In this document: piece after piece, positions 1-9,800 of the stretch
Layout: every line of letters begins with the position of its first letter
Numbering within the stretch: position 1 is the stretch's first letter
From: JBCCSZ01 sp039199225
GTDB lineage: Bacteria > Bacteroidota > Bacteroidia > Chitinophagales > Saprospiraceae
Assembly: GCA_039199225.1 (NCBI GenBank)
Contig: JBCCSZ010000161.1
Span: 1-16,982, forward strand
Reading direction: 5' to 3'
Length of the DNA: 16,982 bases
Notes under the pieces: generated by a model
Database searches by the model: none
Told to the model about the DNA's origin: nothing
What the model saw: only the letters and a program-made list of their open reading frames with translations
Position numbers and translations under genes: made by a program

Positions 1-1
1 C

Positions 2-2590
2 GATGATGGTTCTGGCACATTGCGCTACGTATCCGTCCGACATGCAGGAGCCTCTGTTACACCTGGTGTCGAAATCAGTGGTATTACTTTCGCTGGTGTG
101 GGCCGCAATACAACTGTAGAGTATGTCGAAGCTTTTGCCTGTGTCGACGATGGCATCGCGTTCTTTGGCGGAGCTGTCAATACCAAGTACCTCGTTTCGG
201 CCTATAGCCAAGACGATGCATTTGACATCGACCTCGGCTATGTGGGACTTGGGCAACATTGGTTTGGGCTCAGCACGGACGGCAATGTTAGTTTTGGCAT
301 CGAATGGGATGGCGCCAGGCCAGACGATAACCCCATTTATTCCAACCCCATTTTGAGCAATGTCACCTTAATCGGTCCCAGTAGTATTCGCTCTGAGCTA
401 GAGGGGGTATACATGCGAGATGGAACAGCCGGTACACTGAGCAACAGCATCATCAGCTCTTTTACAGGCATTGGCTTACGGTTGGAAGCACTCCCACAAG
501 GTATCAGTGCTTATGGTAGACTACTTGATGGAGAAATCACTATCAACAACAACATATGGACAGATTTCCAAAACAGCAATGATCCAAGTAATTTCTTAAT
601 TGTCGAAGGGGGCAGAGGCAGCGAACTGGACAGTTTGATTAAGCATTTCAACGACAACAACAACGAGGCCATCGACCCACAGCTCCGGTCTATTTGCTAT
701 GATATTAACAACTGCCTTGATCCACGCCCACAGGTTGGTAGCCCCGCTTTGAGTGGCGCCAGTATTCCAAACGATCCATTCTTCGATCTAGTTGACCACC
801 GGGGCGCCTTTGGCAGCACCAACTGGTTGTCCATCTGGTCTGCACTGGACATTAATCCTTTCAGTAGCTCCTGCGCTGCTTTGACAGAAGGCACAATCAC
901 TGTCCAGATAGATGGCAACAACGATTGTGCGCCAGATGTCGGAGAACAAGGAGCTGCCAACTGGATCATTGAAATTAGAACACCCGACGATAGTTACTTT
1001 GTAAAGACAAATGACAACGGTGAATACAATGGTTTTATCCCAACCACCGCAACAGAGGCTACCGTTCAGCCCATCAATTCTTATTGGGGTGTTTGTGTGC
1101 CAAGCCTTCCATTGGAAAACATTGGACAGGACACTGTAAATGCAGCCTTTGCCGTAGCGCCTTTGGTAGAATGTCCATTGATGTGGGTCGATCTGTCAGC
1201 TCCTTTCTTAAGAAGGTGCTTCGACAGCAACTACATCATCCGCTACTGCAACAACGGAACCATCGCAGCCGATGATGTGCGGGTGGAACTGGCGTTGGAT
1301 ACCGCTTTGACATTTAACAGAGCCAGCATCCCTCATACGGTAGTAGGCGATAAATATGTCTTTGATATTGGGACAGTAGAGGCTGGTGAATGTGGGACCT
1401 TTTCGGTCAATGTCGACATCAGTTGTACGTCAGAATTTGGACAGACCCATTGCAGCACAGCCCATATTTTTCCAGACAGCACTTGCAACCCGCCCCTAGC
1501 TGCTGCCAAATTGGAAACGGAGGTAAACTGCGATGGAAATAATGTAAGCTTCCTGATTCGCAATGTCAGTAATATCAACATGACAGAATACGTCCCCTAC
1601 ATCGTCACAGAGGACCACGTGATGCGGACCGATATTGGCGACAACATCCGGCTGAACGCCAACCAATCGATAGAAGTCAGACTGGCAGCCAATGGCAGTA
1701 CCTTCCACCTTCACACGGCCAACTATCCGGAATTTCCAGAACTCGGATTGAATATCACTGGGATTGAAGGCTGTGGCACCAATAGCAGTGGCAGCTTCAG
1801 CACGGGCTTTTTGACAGGCTTTCAATTGGAGTCTATTGATCTGCCAAGCGTATCGATCGATTGCCAACCAAACATCGGCTCCTTCGACCCCAACGACAAA
1901 GCAGCCAATCCAACCGGCATCTTAGCAGAAAACTACATTCGCGCCAATACAGACATCGAGTATAAAATCCGATTCCAAAATACGGGGACAGATACGGCCT
2001 TCACCGTTGTCATCATCGACACCCTCTCCGAGCAACTGGACATCAGCAGCCTGGAAGTGGGAACGGCCAGCCACGATTACATTTGGGAGCTCAATGATCG
2101 AGCGCTGATCTTCACATTCAATAATATCCTACTGCCAGACAGCAACGTCAATGAGCCTGCTTCCCACGGCTTTGTCAAGTTCAAGATTGCCCAGCAAGCA
2201 GACCTACCCGACTTCACGGAGATCACCAACTTGGCCGATATTTATTTCGACTTCAACGATCCTATTCGCACCAATGAAGTATTCCATACCATAGGCCAAC
2301 CTTATCAAGTAGACCCACTGGTCAATGTCCTCGAATTATATCCCAACGCCGAACGCATCAAGGTATTTCCCAATCCTTTTGCAACCACAACTACGATAGA
2401 CTTGGAAGGCCGCTATTTAACAGACGGCCGACTGAGGGTCTTCGATCTAACTGGAAGGCTGCAACTGGACCAAGCCTTTTCCGGAGACCAAATCCTTTTC
2501 CACAGCAAAAGCTTAGGTAGTGGTTTGTACTTTTTTCAAATAGAAGGAGCCAATGAGTTGATTGGCAGTGGAAAGTTGATGATTGAGTAG
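2..2590 (+). CDS. T9SS-sorted giant surface protein, beta-helix start, 5' truncated
   Basis: The reading frame is open from the first bases of the window, so the true start lies upstream; the first possible start in frame is a TTG at 20 inside a conserved stretch and is not credible. About 862 residues are visible. Residues 1-100 (DDGSGTLRYVSVRHAG, later DDGIAFFGG and NTKYLVSAYSQDDAFD) match the right-handed beta-helix type common in Bacteroidota surface proteins. Residues about 295-372 look like an SdrD/carboxypeptidase-regulatory-like Ig module (GNNDC, NDNGEY). Residues about 400-470 resemble a DUF11-type module with paired cysteines. Residues about 628-770 carry FDPNDKAANP, FQNTGTDTAF and YFDFNDPI, the hallmarks of the DUF7619-like domain. 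Residues about 786-862 (VFPNPF, LRVFDLTGR, GLYFFQIE) are a T9SS type A sorting domain, so the protein should cross the outer membrane and be anchored or released there. No enzyme motif is seen; the binding or adhesive role is unknown. Confidence 0.9.
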   Translation, partial: DDGSGTLRYVSVRHAGASVTPGVEISGITFAGVGRNTTVEYVEAFACVDDGIAFFGGAVNTKYLVSAYSQDDAFDIDLGYVGLGQHWFGLSTDGNVSFGIEWDGARPDDNPIYSNPILSNVTLIGPSSIRSELEGVYMRDGTAGTLSNSIISSFTGIGLRLEALPQGISAYGRLLDGEITINNNIWTDFQNSNDPSNFLIVEGGRGSELDSLIKHFNDNNNEAIDPQLRSICYDINNCLDPRPQVGSPALSGASIPNDPFFDLVDHRGAFGSTNWLSIWSALDINPFSSSCAALTEGTITVQIDGNNDCAPDVGEQGAANWIIEIRTPDDSYFVKTNDNGEYNGFIPTTATEATVQPINSYWGVCVPSLPLENIGQDTVNAAFAVAPLVECPLMWVDLSAPFLRRCFDSNYIIRYCNNGTIAADDVRVELALDTALTFNRASIPHTVVGDKYVFDIGTVEAGECGTFSVNVDISCTSEFGQTHCSTAHIFPDSTCNPPLAAAKLETEVNCDGNNVSFLIRNVSNINMTEYVPYIVTEDHVMRTDIGDNIRLNANQSIEVRLAANGSTFHLHTANYPEFPELGLNITGIEGCGTNSSGSFSTGFLTGFQLESIDLPSVSIDCQPNIGSFDPNDKAANPTGILAENYIRANTDIEYKIRFQNTGTDTAFTVVIIDTLSEQLDISSLEVGTASHDYIWELNDRALIFTFNNILLPDSNVNEPASHGFVKFKIAQQADLPDFTEITNLADIYFDFNDPIRTNEVFHTIGQPYQVDPLVNVLELYPNAERIKVFPNPFATTTTIDLEGRYLTDGRLRVFDLTGRLQLDQAFSGDQILFHSKSLGSGLYFFQIEGANELIGSGKLMIE

Positions 2591-2615
2591 ATGTTTAACC
2601 CAATTTGAGATTTAC

Positions 2616-2656
2616 AAATGAGTCATTTCTACAAGATGGAATGACTCATTTTTTTT
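2616..2656 (+). terminator. Intrinsic terminator after the left-edge surface protein gene
   Basis: A perfect 12-base-pair stem (arms 2616-2627 and 2640-2651, AAATGAGTCATT paired with AATGACTCATTT) encloses a 12-base loop and runs directly into a T tract ending at 2656. It begins 25 bases after the stop codon at 2588-2590. On the minus strand the hairpin is followed by GTAAATC rather than a T run, so it should work mainly for the plus-strand gene, although it also lies just beyond the stop of the convergent nuclease gene. Confidence 0.85.
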
Positions 2657-2667
2657 ATGAGAACCCT

Positions 2668-3585
2668 TTATTCCTCCTCCGCAAAAACTTCATTTAACAA
2701 GGCCGCCAATCGATACCCGCCCAAGGCCAGTCGCTTCTCCACCACTTCCATCCCCTGCGCCAAGTAGTATTCCGATAAGGCATCATTGGGTTTGACATAG
2801 GTCTTACGACCACTCTCGTCCACTTTTTGAACGCCCTTATAGCCATACCGAATCGCCAATTTATGACTTTCCAAGGCCCAAAAATCAGCGTCCAAAATCC
2901 AGACTTCCCTGAGACTTTCCTCCGGATGAGCGGCCATGATCACATCAGCCAGTTGGTTGAGGCGTTCGAGGTCATTGGCCGAAAGCGGCTCCTTGGGATC
3001 GCCATATGGATTGATGTCGTTGTAGGTACTGAGGTAACCGCAACCGTCGTCCCAGCAGGCATGTAGATTCCGCCATTTACCATAGCTAGCAATGGGAAAG
3101 GCATTGCCACCAATGTTGCCGGCGGGTAGGTCGTTGTTGTAATAGGTTGTCGAATGTAAGGGCTGGTGAATATCGCCACAAAAATGCGTCAAAAAAGCCA
3201 ACTCTCGCGCTTTGTCTACGGGGCGGGTCGTTGCCCTATCCAACACTTTCAATGCCTCCCCGATGGCCCAGACAATATTGACCTTGGGAATGGGCGGCAG
3301 TGCAACGCCCTGGGGATTGTAGGGGATGTTGGTGTAATGCATCGTATTGTAAAGGGTCACACCGTCCGCTTTGAGGTCGTCGGGCCAGGGTCCCATGGCA
3401 GCAAAATGATTGACATGAGGATAATCCCGCTGCAATACAGCAACCAGCTCATCGACCTTTTCCTTGACTTTATCGTCCAGTTGACGGTAGGCAATCATGG
3501 CAACCACCAGATGACCTGCATCCCACCAAGCGTGCAGTTGAACGCAAAAGGTAAGTGCGAGAAGGAGGGAAAAAATCTTTTTCAT
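2668..3585 (-). CDS. Secreted S1/P1-family zinc-dependent nuclease
   Basis: This 305-residue protein matches the S1/P1 nuclease family, which cleaves single-stranded DNA and RNA (and often acts as a 3'-nucleotidase) using three zinc ions. Residues 1-19 form a signal peptide (MKKIFSLLLALTFC, cleavage after LHA). Cleavage there exposes Trp20 as the mature N-terminus, which the family needs because the N-terminal Trp binds zinc; His25 follows in the expected W-x4-H spacing. The other expected ligands are visible: Asp in PWPDDLK, His in TMHYTN, His/Asp/His in THFCGDIHQPLH, and His/Asp in NLHACWDD. IGGNAF after the HQPLH motif is also typical. The length fits bacterial members. The product should act in the periplasm or outside the cell, for nucleic acid scavenging. 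The gene is divergent from the propeller gene at 3916 and convergent with the surface protein gene ending at 2590. I see no clear Shine-Dalgarno site; ATG follows an A/T-rich stretch. Confidence 0.93.
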   Translation of the reverse strand: MKKIFSLLLALTFCVQLHAWWDAGHLVVAMIAYRQLDDKVKEKVDELVAVLQRDYPHVNHFAAMGPWPDDLKADGVTLYNTMHYTNIPYNPQGVALPPIPKVNIVWAIGEALKVLDRATTRPVDKARELAFLTHFCGDIHQPLHSTTYYNNDLPAGNIGGNAFPIASYGKWRNLHACWDDGCGYLSTYNDINPYGDPKEPLSANDLERLNQLADVIMAAHPEESLREVWILDADFWALESHKLAIRYGYKGVQKVDESGRKTYVKPNDALSEYYLAQGMEVVEKRLALGGYRLAALLNEVFAEEE

Positions 3586-3915
3586 TTTATAAAGTTTTAC
3601 CGTTGAGCGTCGTGAAGATAATTAAACTCCCTCCAATTCCAATGGAAGCCATTTCTTTAGTTTCTAGCGGAGGCATTCATAGCCCCCCCTGTTGAAAAGC
3701 ACTGCCTCAAGCCACCTTTTGGCATAACACACTCCCTGGATTAACACCTTATAACCAATTCATTTACAATATTTTATAAACACCAAATTCTCATTTCATA
3801 TTCTCTTTACAATTAACAATATTTACAAATTGTCCCTATCCAAGAGGTATATTCATCATAGCTTTAAAGTAAATAGTATTCCCTGTTTAAACTTGGATGA
3901 ATAAACACAAATAGC
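3586..3915. other. AT-rich divergent intergenic region
   Basis: These 330 bases separate the divergent nuclease (-) and propeller (+) genes and must hold both promoters. No ORF or RNA gene is evident. The half next to the propeller gene is strongly AT-rich and holds three copies of TTTACAAW (3763, 3806, 3822) and two of ACAATATTT (3766, 3816). A TAGCTTTA at 3859-3866 is close to the Bacteroidota -7 consensus TAnnTTTG, but the nearest upstream TTG (3830-3832) is 26 bases away, which is too long, so I do not call a promoter. A run of seven C lies at 3683-3689. Confidence 0.6.
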
Positions 3916-6753
3916 ATGCATACCAGACTACTTATCGCTGCCTTTTTCTTGTTTTCATGGACGCTACAAGCACAAAAGGAGCGCATCCCCGAGCAATACG
4001 ATTATTTCCGCTACAAAAAACAGCTGGAAGCCCAGATTGAAAGAAAAGAAGGACGGGACACGACAAAAGACGACGACAATGAGCACTTTATGCGCTGGGA
4101 TTACTTTTGGAAAGACCGCGTTGATCGCTATGGAGACATGCGCGAGTATCCCAAAAAAATGGCTCAACGATCTTTTAACCGACAAGGGAAAACCGATGAA
4201 CAGTTGTATGCCTGTGAAAATGGCTGCGGTGACTGCTGTTTTCCCTCCGCTTGGCAAAACATCGGCCCGGAAGTCACTCGTCAAAATATGGGAAAAGTGC
4301 ATGCCCTTTGGATCAATCCAGCCGATGAGCAACACATATTGGCAGGAGCCGAGGCGGGCTTGTGGAAAACCATTGATGGGGGCCAAAACTGGAAAAACCT
4401 GACCGACTTCTGCTTTCCCGGAATCGGTATTGCGGACATTGCCGTACAGCCCGACAACGACAATGTCATATACATCAGCACAGCCTATGGCAATGGCGCC
4501 TCCTTTAGCGACCACGACTATGGCTACGGGCTTTTCAAGACGACCGACGGGGGCAGTACGTGGATACATACTTTGGCATCCACTGGCAGCTCTCCCATCC
4601 TCAAATCTGCCAGCCGAGTATTGGTTCATCCAGTCGACTACTCCAATGTATATGCACTTGTTGGCCATGAAGTTTACAAGTCCATCAACTTTGGTGGCAA
4701 TTGGACGTCCATTTTCAATACGACCCAAAACCCGAATGAACTGCCATTGTTCGACATCGAAATCATCGCGAACAACTTGACCGACGAGGTCTATGTCACC
4801 AGCAAAACCAGGCATGCCGCCTATGGCTGCGGAACCTCCATACCAGACACCTACTGCTGGGGCTGCAATTACGAAAGGCGATACACCGCCAAAGTGTGGC
4901 AATTCAATTCCAATCGCAACAATACCGCACCAGCTTCTTCCCTCGTCGACCTGACCACTACCCTGCCCAATTACAATCCCGTCACCAAGATGGTGGCACT
5001 TTCTTTTACCTCCAACAGCCTCAACATAGGCTGCCAAACCAATGACAATTCCTGCACTCAAACACAACAAATCAATTTGTACAAAAAGCCAGTAGGTTCC
5101 ACGACTTGGACCAACACTGTTTACAACACCGTCTCTACCAATTTTTGCAATATCACCACCGTTAATTACGGCTTCAGCTTCCCCTTTGAAGTCTCTGCTG
5201 CCAATGACAATGTCATATATTATGGTGGACTCATTCTGAATAAGTCAACCAATGGCGGCACATCCTTTAGTCCGCTTTGGTGCTATTGGGATTTCCTCAA
5301 TCCTGCCCTGCCGTTCGCGGGTAGCCATCCCGATGTTCGCTACATGAGCATTTACAGAAGTCGCTCCAGTGGAGATGACGTACTCTTTTTTGGTACTGAC
5401 GGTGGTGTCAGCAAAAGCAATGATGGCGGAACCACTAGTCTGAACCTCAACGGCGAAGGGCTGGACATCACCCAGTTTTACGGCATCAGCAACAGCGAGA
5501 TTTTACCCAACCTTATTTACGGTGGCACACAAGACAATGGCGTTTTTGACAATAAAATCCAGAGTTGGCGCACCTATCCCTACGGCGATTTTTACGATGC
5601 TGCTGTAGACCGGGTCAACCCACAACACGCCTATTCCACCATGAATGCCAGCATCGTTCGGGAAACCTTCAATGGAGGAGCCAATTGGGGCTATGCCGGC
5701 TGTCCCTCGGGAGACAATTGTGCAGGAGAGCGTGCATTGTACTTCGATGCAAATAACCGCTTTTTCTTCGGCGGCAAAAACTTGTGGCGCCGGTCGGGTA
5801 CCTCCTGGGTGGCCATTACCAACCTCAACAGCACAGATATTTCTGGCCTCGACCTGTCCAGCGATGGCAACATTGCCTATATCGCTTACAGCAGACCGAA
5901 TTATCAGAGTGGTACACCCAATAGTTCCTTCACAAAGAAAGTCTATAAAATTACCAATTTGAATACCACCCCCATCGTGTCCGACATCACGGCTGGTTTG
6001 GAGGGTGTTCGTTGGCAAGGAATCACAGATTTGGCTTGCGATGCCAGCGGCAATGTAGTATGGGTGAGTTTCGGAAATTTTTGGGAAGGCAACAAGAAGG
6101 TCTTTCGCTACCAATCGGGCGTTTGGACCGAATATGGGCAGGGCCTGGATGCCATTCCAGTCACTTCGATTGAGCATTACAAAGGCAGCGATGGCTTGCT
6201 CTTCGCAGGAACGGACGACGGCGTTTACTATCGCAACAACAGCTTATCGGAATGGCAGCCGTTCCGCTGTCAGTTGCCCCGCATCATCGTAACAGATTTG
6301 GAGATCAACTACGAATTGGAACGCTTGCGGGCCGCAACCTATGGCCGGGGCCTTTGGGAAACCAGTTTGCCAGCCGGCGAAACGGAAGTCAGTTGCAGCG
6401 GTTCTTCAACGATGCAAGGACGAGTCATACCTGGATCGTCGGCCTATACCAATTTGGTCAACAATCAAACAACCAATGTCAATCGGAGGAATGCTTCGGT
6501 CTCCATCAAACTTTCGGACCTTTGCCAGGGCGGTGGATGCTGCGGTACATCGGGGGCAGAGAAGGTCAGTTGGCGCATCTTTCGCAACGGCCAGACCTAT
6601 GCTGTGGGCAGTGGGACAAACATTAATTTCTCAGCACAATTCCAGATTCGCATCTTTGGCTTCGTCTTCAGACGGTTTCAATATCGGATAGAAATTACCA
6701 CCCAATGCGGCGGCTACAACTGTACACCAATTGTACTGAACTACACAGGTTGA
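3916..6753 (+). CDS. Secreted cysteine-rich BNR/sortilin-like beta-propeller protein
   Basis: A 945-residue protein with a clean signal peptide (MHTRLLIAAFFLFSWTLQA, cleavage likely after residue 19). A charged segment (residues 21-85) leads to a cysteine cluster CENGCGDCC and then to a propeller with many BNR/Asp-box-like turns: TIDGGQNW (near 152), TTDGGSTW (209), SINFGGNW, STNGGTSF, GTDGGVSKSNDGG (near 494-508) and GTDDGVYY. This pattern fits the WD40/YVTN/BNR-like and sortilin (VPS10) propeller superfamily. Residues from about 824 form a different, beta-rich, Ig-like end with LCQGGGCCG and CGGYNC. I count 22 cysteines, many in close pairs, suggesting disulphides and an extracytoplasmic location. 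No T9SS type A or type B sorting domain is seen at the C-terminus, unlike the two large proteins at the window edges. The family includes glycoside hydrolases and structural proteins; no catalytic residues can be assigned, so function is unknown. ATG at 3916 is the start because the signal peptide follows directly. Confidence 0.88.
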   Translation: MHTRLLIAAFFLFSWTLQAQKERIPEQYDYFRYKKQLEAQIERKEGRDTTKDDDNEHFMRWDYFWKDRVDRYGDMREYPKKMAQRSFNRQGKTDEQLYACENGCGDCCFPSAWQNIGPEVTRQNMGKVHALWINPADEQHILAGAEAGLWKTIDGGQNWKNLTDFCFPGIGIADIAVQPDNDNVIYISTAYGNGASFSDHDYGYGLFKTTDGGSTWIHTLASTGSSPILKSASRVLVHPVDYSNVYALVGHEVYKSINFGGNWTSIFNTTQNPNELPLFDIEIIANNLTDEVYVTSKTRHAAYGCGTSIPDTYCWGCNYERRYTAKVWQFNSNRNNTAPASSLVDLTTTLPNYNPVTKMVALSFTSNSLNIGCQTNDNSCTQTQQINLYKKPVGSTTWTNTVYNTVSTNFCNITTVNYGFSFPFEVSAANDNVIYYGGLILNKSTNGGTSFSPLWCYWDFLNPALPFAGSHPDVRYMSIYRSRSSGDDVLFFGTDGGVSKSNDGGTTSLNLNGEGLDITQFYGISNSEILPNLIYGGTQDNGVFDNKIQSWRTYPYGDFYDAAVDRVNPQHAYSTMNASIVRETFNGGANWGYAGCPSGDNCAGERALYFDANNRFFFGGKNLWRRSGTSWVAITNLNSTDISGLDLSSDGNIAYIAYSRPNYQSGTPNSSFTKKVYKITNLNTTPIVSDITAGLEGVRWQGITDLACDASGNVVWVSFGNFWEGNKKVFRYQSGVWTEYGQGLDAIPVTSIEHYKGSDGLLFAGTDDGVYYRNNSLSEWQPFRCQLPRIIVTDLEINYELERLRAATYGRGLWETSLPAGETEVSCSGSSTMQGRVIPGSSAYTNLVNNQTTNVNRRNASVSIKLSDLCQGGGCCGTSGAEKVSWRIFRNGQTYAVGSGTNINFSAQFQIRIFGFVFRRFQYRIEITTQCGGYNCTPIVLNYTG

Positions 6754-6858
6754 GTGGATATTTGTGGTTGAAATATCTGGCCATTTCTACTGTTGGAAAT
6801 TACATTTTCTGCTAGAAATAGCTGAAATTTGCGGCTTACTTTTCAAAACATTGCCGCC

Positions 6859-9800
6859 ATGATCTTATTTTTCGGGAATTCCGACACTAAAGTATTTGCC
6901 GTACAAGTCGACCAGCAGCCCGCTGAAGAAGACATCCTAAAGCTCAGTTGGTTGTTTGGCAACCAGCCCAAAATCGAGTCTACGGAAATTACGGGAACTT
7001 TCATCGGCCCGAGGGCGGCCATGGTGACGCCTTGGAGCACCAATGCAGTGGAGATCACCCAAAATATGTCCATAGAGGGCATTCAGCGAATCGAGCAGTT
7101 TTCGCAGGAAGGCTTGCTGGAAGGTGCCTTCGATCCCATGTTGTCTCAGAAGTTTCAAAAGCTGCATCAGGATTTATTCCAGGTCAACATAGAACCAGAA
7201 GACATCCAGGCCATCGACGATATTGCGGCTTACAATGCTTCGGAAGGATTGGCACTCAGCCAAGAGGAAATCCAATATTTGGAAGGCGTAGCTACCAAGA
7301 TCGGCCGCAAGCTGACCGACTCGGAGGTCTTCGGTTTTTCCCAGGTCAACAGCGAGCATTGCCGCCACAAAATTTTCAATGGAACTTTTATCCTCAATGG
7401 CAAGGAGCAAGAATCTTCGCTCTTCAACCTGATCCGCAAAACCTCCAAGGAAAATCCCAATGAGATCGTTTCGGCCTACAAAGACAATGTGGCCTTCATC
7501 AACGGTCCCAATGCTGTACAGTTTGCACCCGACCGAGCAGACAAGCCCGGCATTTATAAAGAGACCGCCTTTAAATCCGTCCTCTCCCTGAAGGCTGAAA
7601 CCCATAATTTTCCAACTACTGTGGAGCCATTCAATGGCGCAGCAACTGGCTCGGGAGGAGAAATTCGCGATCGACTCGCGGGTGGCAAAGGAGCCGTTCC
7701 GCTCGCCGGAACAGCCGTCTACATGACCTCCTACTCTCGCCTCAAAGCCAATCGCCCCTGGGAAAAGGCCATGCCCGAACGCCCTTGGCTGTATCAAACG
7801 CCGATGGACATTCTCATCAAAGCTTCCAATGGTGCTTCCGACTTTGGCAACAAATTCGGCCAGCCGCTCATCAGTGGTTCCCTGCTCACCTTCGAGCATC
7901 AGGAGGAAGGCCGCAAATTGGGCTTCGATAAGGTCATCATGCTGGCAGGAGGAATTGGGTATGGCAAAAAGGAACAGGCTATGAAAGATGTGCCGAAAAA
8001 GGGCGATCTGATCGTAGTGATGGGCGGCGACAACTACCGCATCGGAATGGGCGGTGCCGCGGTATCCTCTGCGGATACCGGAGAGTTTGGCGCTGGTATC
8101 GAGCTGAATGCGGTCCAACGCTCCAACCCGGAAATGCAAAAGCGAGTAGCCAATGCCATTCGCAGTTTTGTGGAAAGCGAAAAAAATCCCATCGTCTCCA
8201 TACACGATCACGGTGCGGGGGGTCACCTCAACTGTCTGTCCGAGCTGGTCGAGGAAGTCGGTGGCACCATCAACCTGGATAAGCTCCCCGTTGGCGACCC
8301 GACCCTATCGGCCAAAGAGATCATCGGCAATGAATCCCAGGAACGCATGGGACTCATCATTTCGCCCGATCAGTTGGATCGGCTGCAGCGGATTGCAGCG
8401 CGCGAAAGGGCGCCCTTTTATGTCGTCGGAGAGGTCAGTGGTGACAAACGCTTTTCCTTCGTATCGGCAAGTACGCAGGCCAAACCCATGGACCTGGCAC
8501 TCGAAGATATGTTTGGCAGCTCGCCCAAGACGCGCATGGTTGACAACGGCGCCCAAAAGGCATACAAAGCTTTTCCATACGACACTTCTAAAATACAAGA
8601 CTATATCAAGGACGTTCTACGGCTCGAGTCTGTGGCTTGTAAAGACTGGCTGACCAACAAGGTCGACCGCTGTGTCGGCGGTTTGGTGGCCAAGCAGCAG
8701 TGCGCCGGCCCGCTGCAATTGCCGCTGAACAACTGTGGTGTCATGGCCATCGACTTTCAAGGAATGGCTGGCATTGCCACTTCTATCGGACATGCGCCCA
8801 TCAGCAGCTTGATCGATCCGGCGATCGGCGCCAGGCAATCCATCGCAGAGGCTTTGACCAATTTGGTTTGGGCGCCCTTGACCCACGGATTAAGTGCGGT
8901 GTCTCTATCTGCCAACTGGATGTGGCCTTGTAGAAACGAAGGAGAAGACAGCCGCTTGTACAAAGCTGTAAAAGCCGTCTCCGACTATGCCATTGAACTG
9001 GGCATCAATGTACCAACTGGCAAGGACTCTCTTTCTATGAAGCAAAAATATCCCGATGATGAGGTCATCGCGCCAGGTACTGTGATCATCTCTGCCGTCG
9101 GAGCATGCGACAATATTTCCAAAGTAGTCGAACCAGTTCTCCAAGCTGATGGCGGCGACATTTACTACATTGGCCTATCCAATCCGCAAAACAACAAGCT
9201 GTTCCAGCTGGGAGGTTCCGCTTTTGCACAAACCCAAAATGCCATTGGTGCTATGGCGCCCGATGTAAAGCAGGGTGCAGACTTCACAAAGATTTTCAAC
9301 GACATCCAAGGGCTCATTAGGGCAGGCAATGTTGTGGCGGGGCATGATGTTTCCTCTGGTGGTTTGATCACTTGCTTGTTGGAAATGTGTTTTGCCACCA
9401 ACCACTTGGGGGCCGATATTCAATTCGACGACTTAGAGCTTGACAACGATTTGATCGAAATACTTTTTTCTGAAAACTGTGGTCTGGTCATTCAAGTAAG
9501 AAAAGGCTTTGATCCGATTCAGGAAGGTCATACGTTTTTCCAGAAGCTTGGAAGCGTCAACCACTCTGGCACACTCAATGTGCGCTACAAAACGCAGGAG
9601 GAAGTATTCGATGTCCATATGCTGAGAGATGTTTGGTACGAAACCTCCTATCTGCTGGATCAAAAACAGACAGCTAAGGATTTGGCGAGCAAACGCTTTG
9701 AAAACTATAAATCCCAGCCTTTGAATTTTGTATTTCCCAGTGCAGCGCTTGGCCCCTCCTCTGTTTACAGTCCACTTCGTCCGGAGATTATATCGAGTGC

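Noticed and set aside
20..22. TTG as start of the left-edge protein
   Set aside because: The six codons before it (DDGSGT) continue a conserved beta-helix motif, so the frame is truncated by the window edge.
2616..2651. Terminator hairpin acting in both directions
   Set aside because: On the minus strand the stem is followed by GTAAATC, with no T run, so only plus-strand function is supported.
3683..3689. Run of seven C in the divergent intergenic region, considered as a phase-variation tract
   Set aside because: It is short and lies about 100 bases from the nearest start codon; nothing else suggests phase variation.
3964..5070. Antisense open frame of 368 codons opposite the propeller gene
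   Set aside because: It lies entirely inside a well-supported coding gene, shows no family motifs, and is low-complexity (runs of G, V, A, I) as expected from the reverse complement of coding sequence.
6829..6831. TTG start for purL
   Set aside because: The ATG at 6859 begins the family's conserved N-terminus; the ten extra residues have no support.
8060..8080. Perfect inverted repeat CGGTATCC/GGATACCG inside purL
   Set aside because: An 8-base stem with a short loop is expected by chance about once or twice in 17 kb, and it falls on conserved codons (AAVSSADTG).
7174..8226. Antisense open frame of 350 codons opposite purL
   Set aside because: Fully within purL, whose motifs are unambiguous; no recognisable domain or start context.
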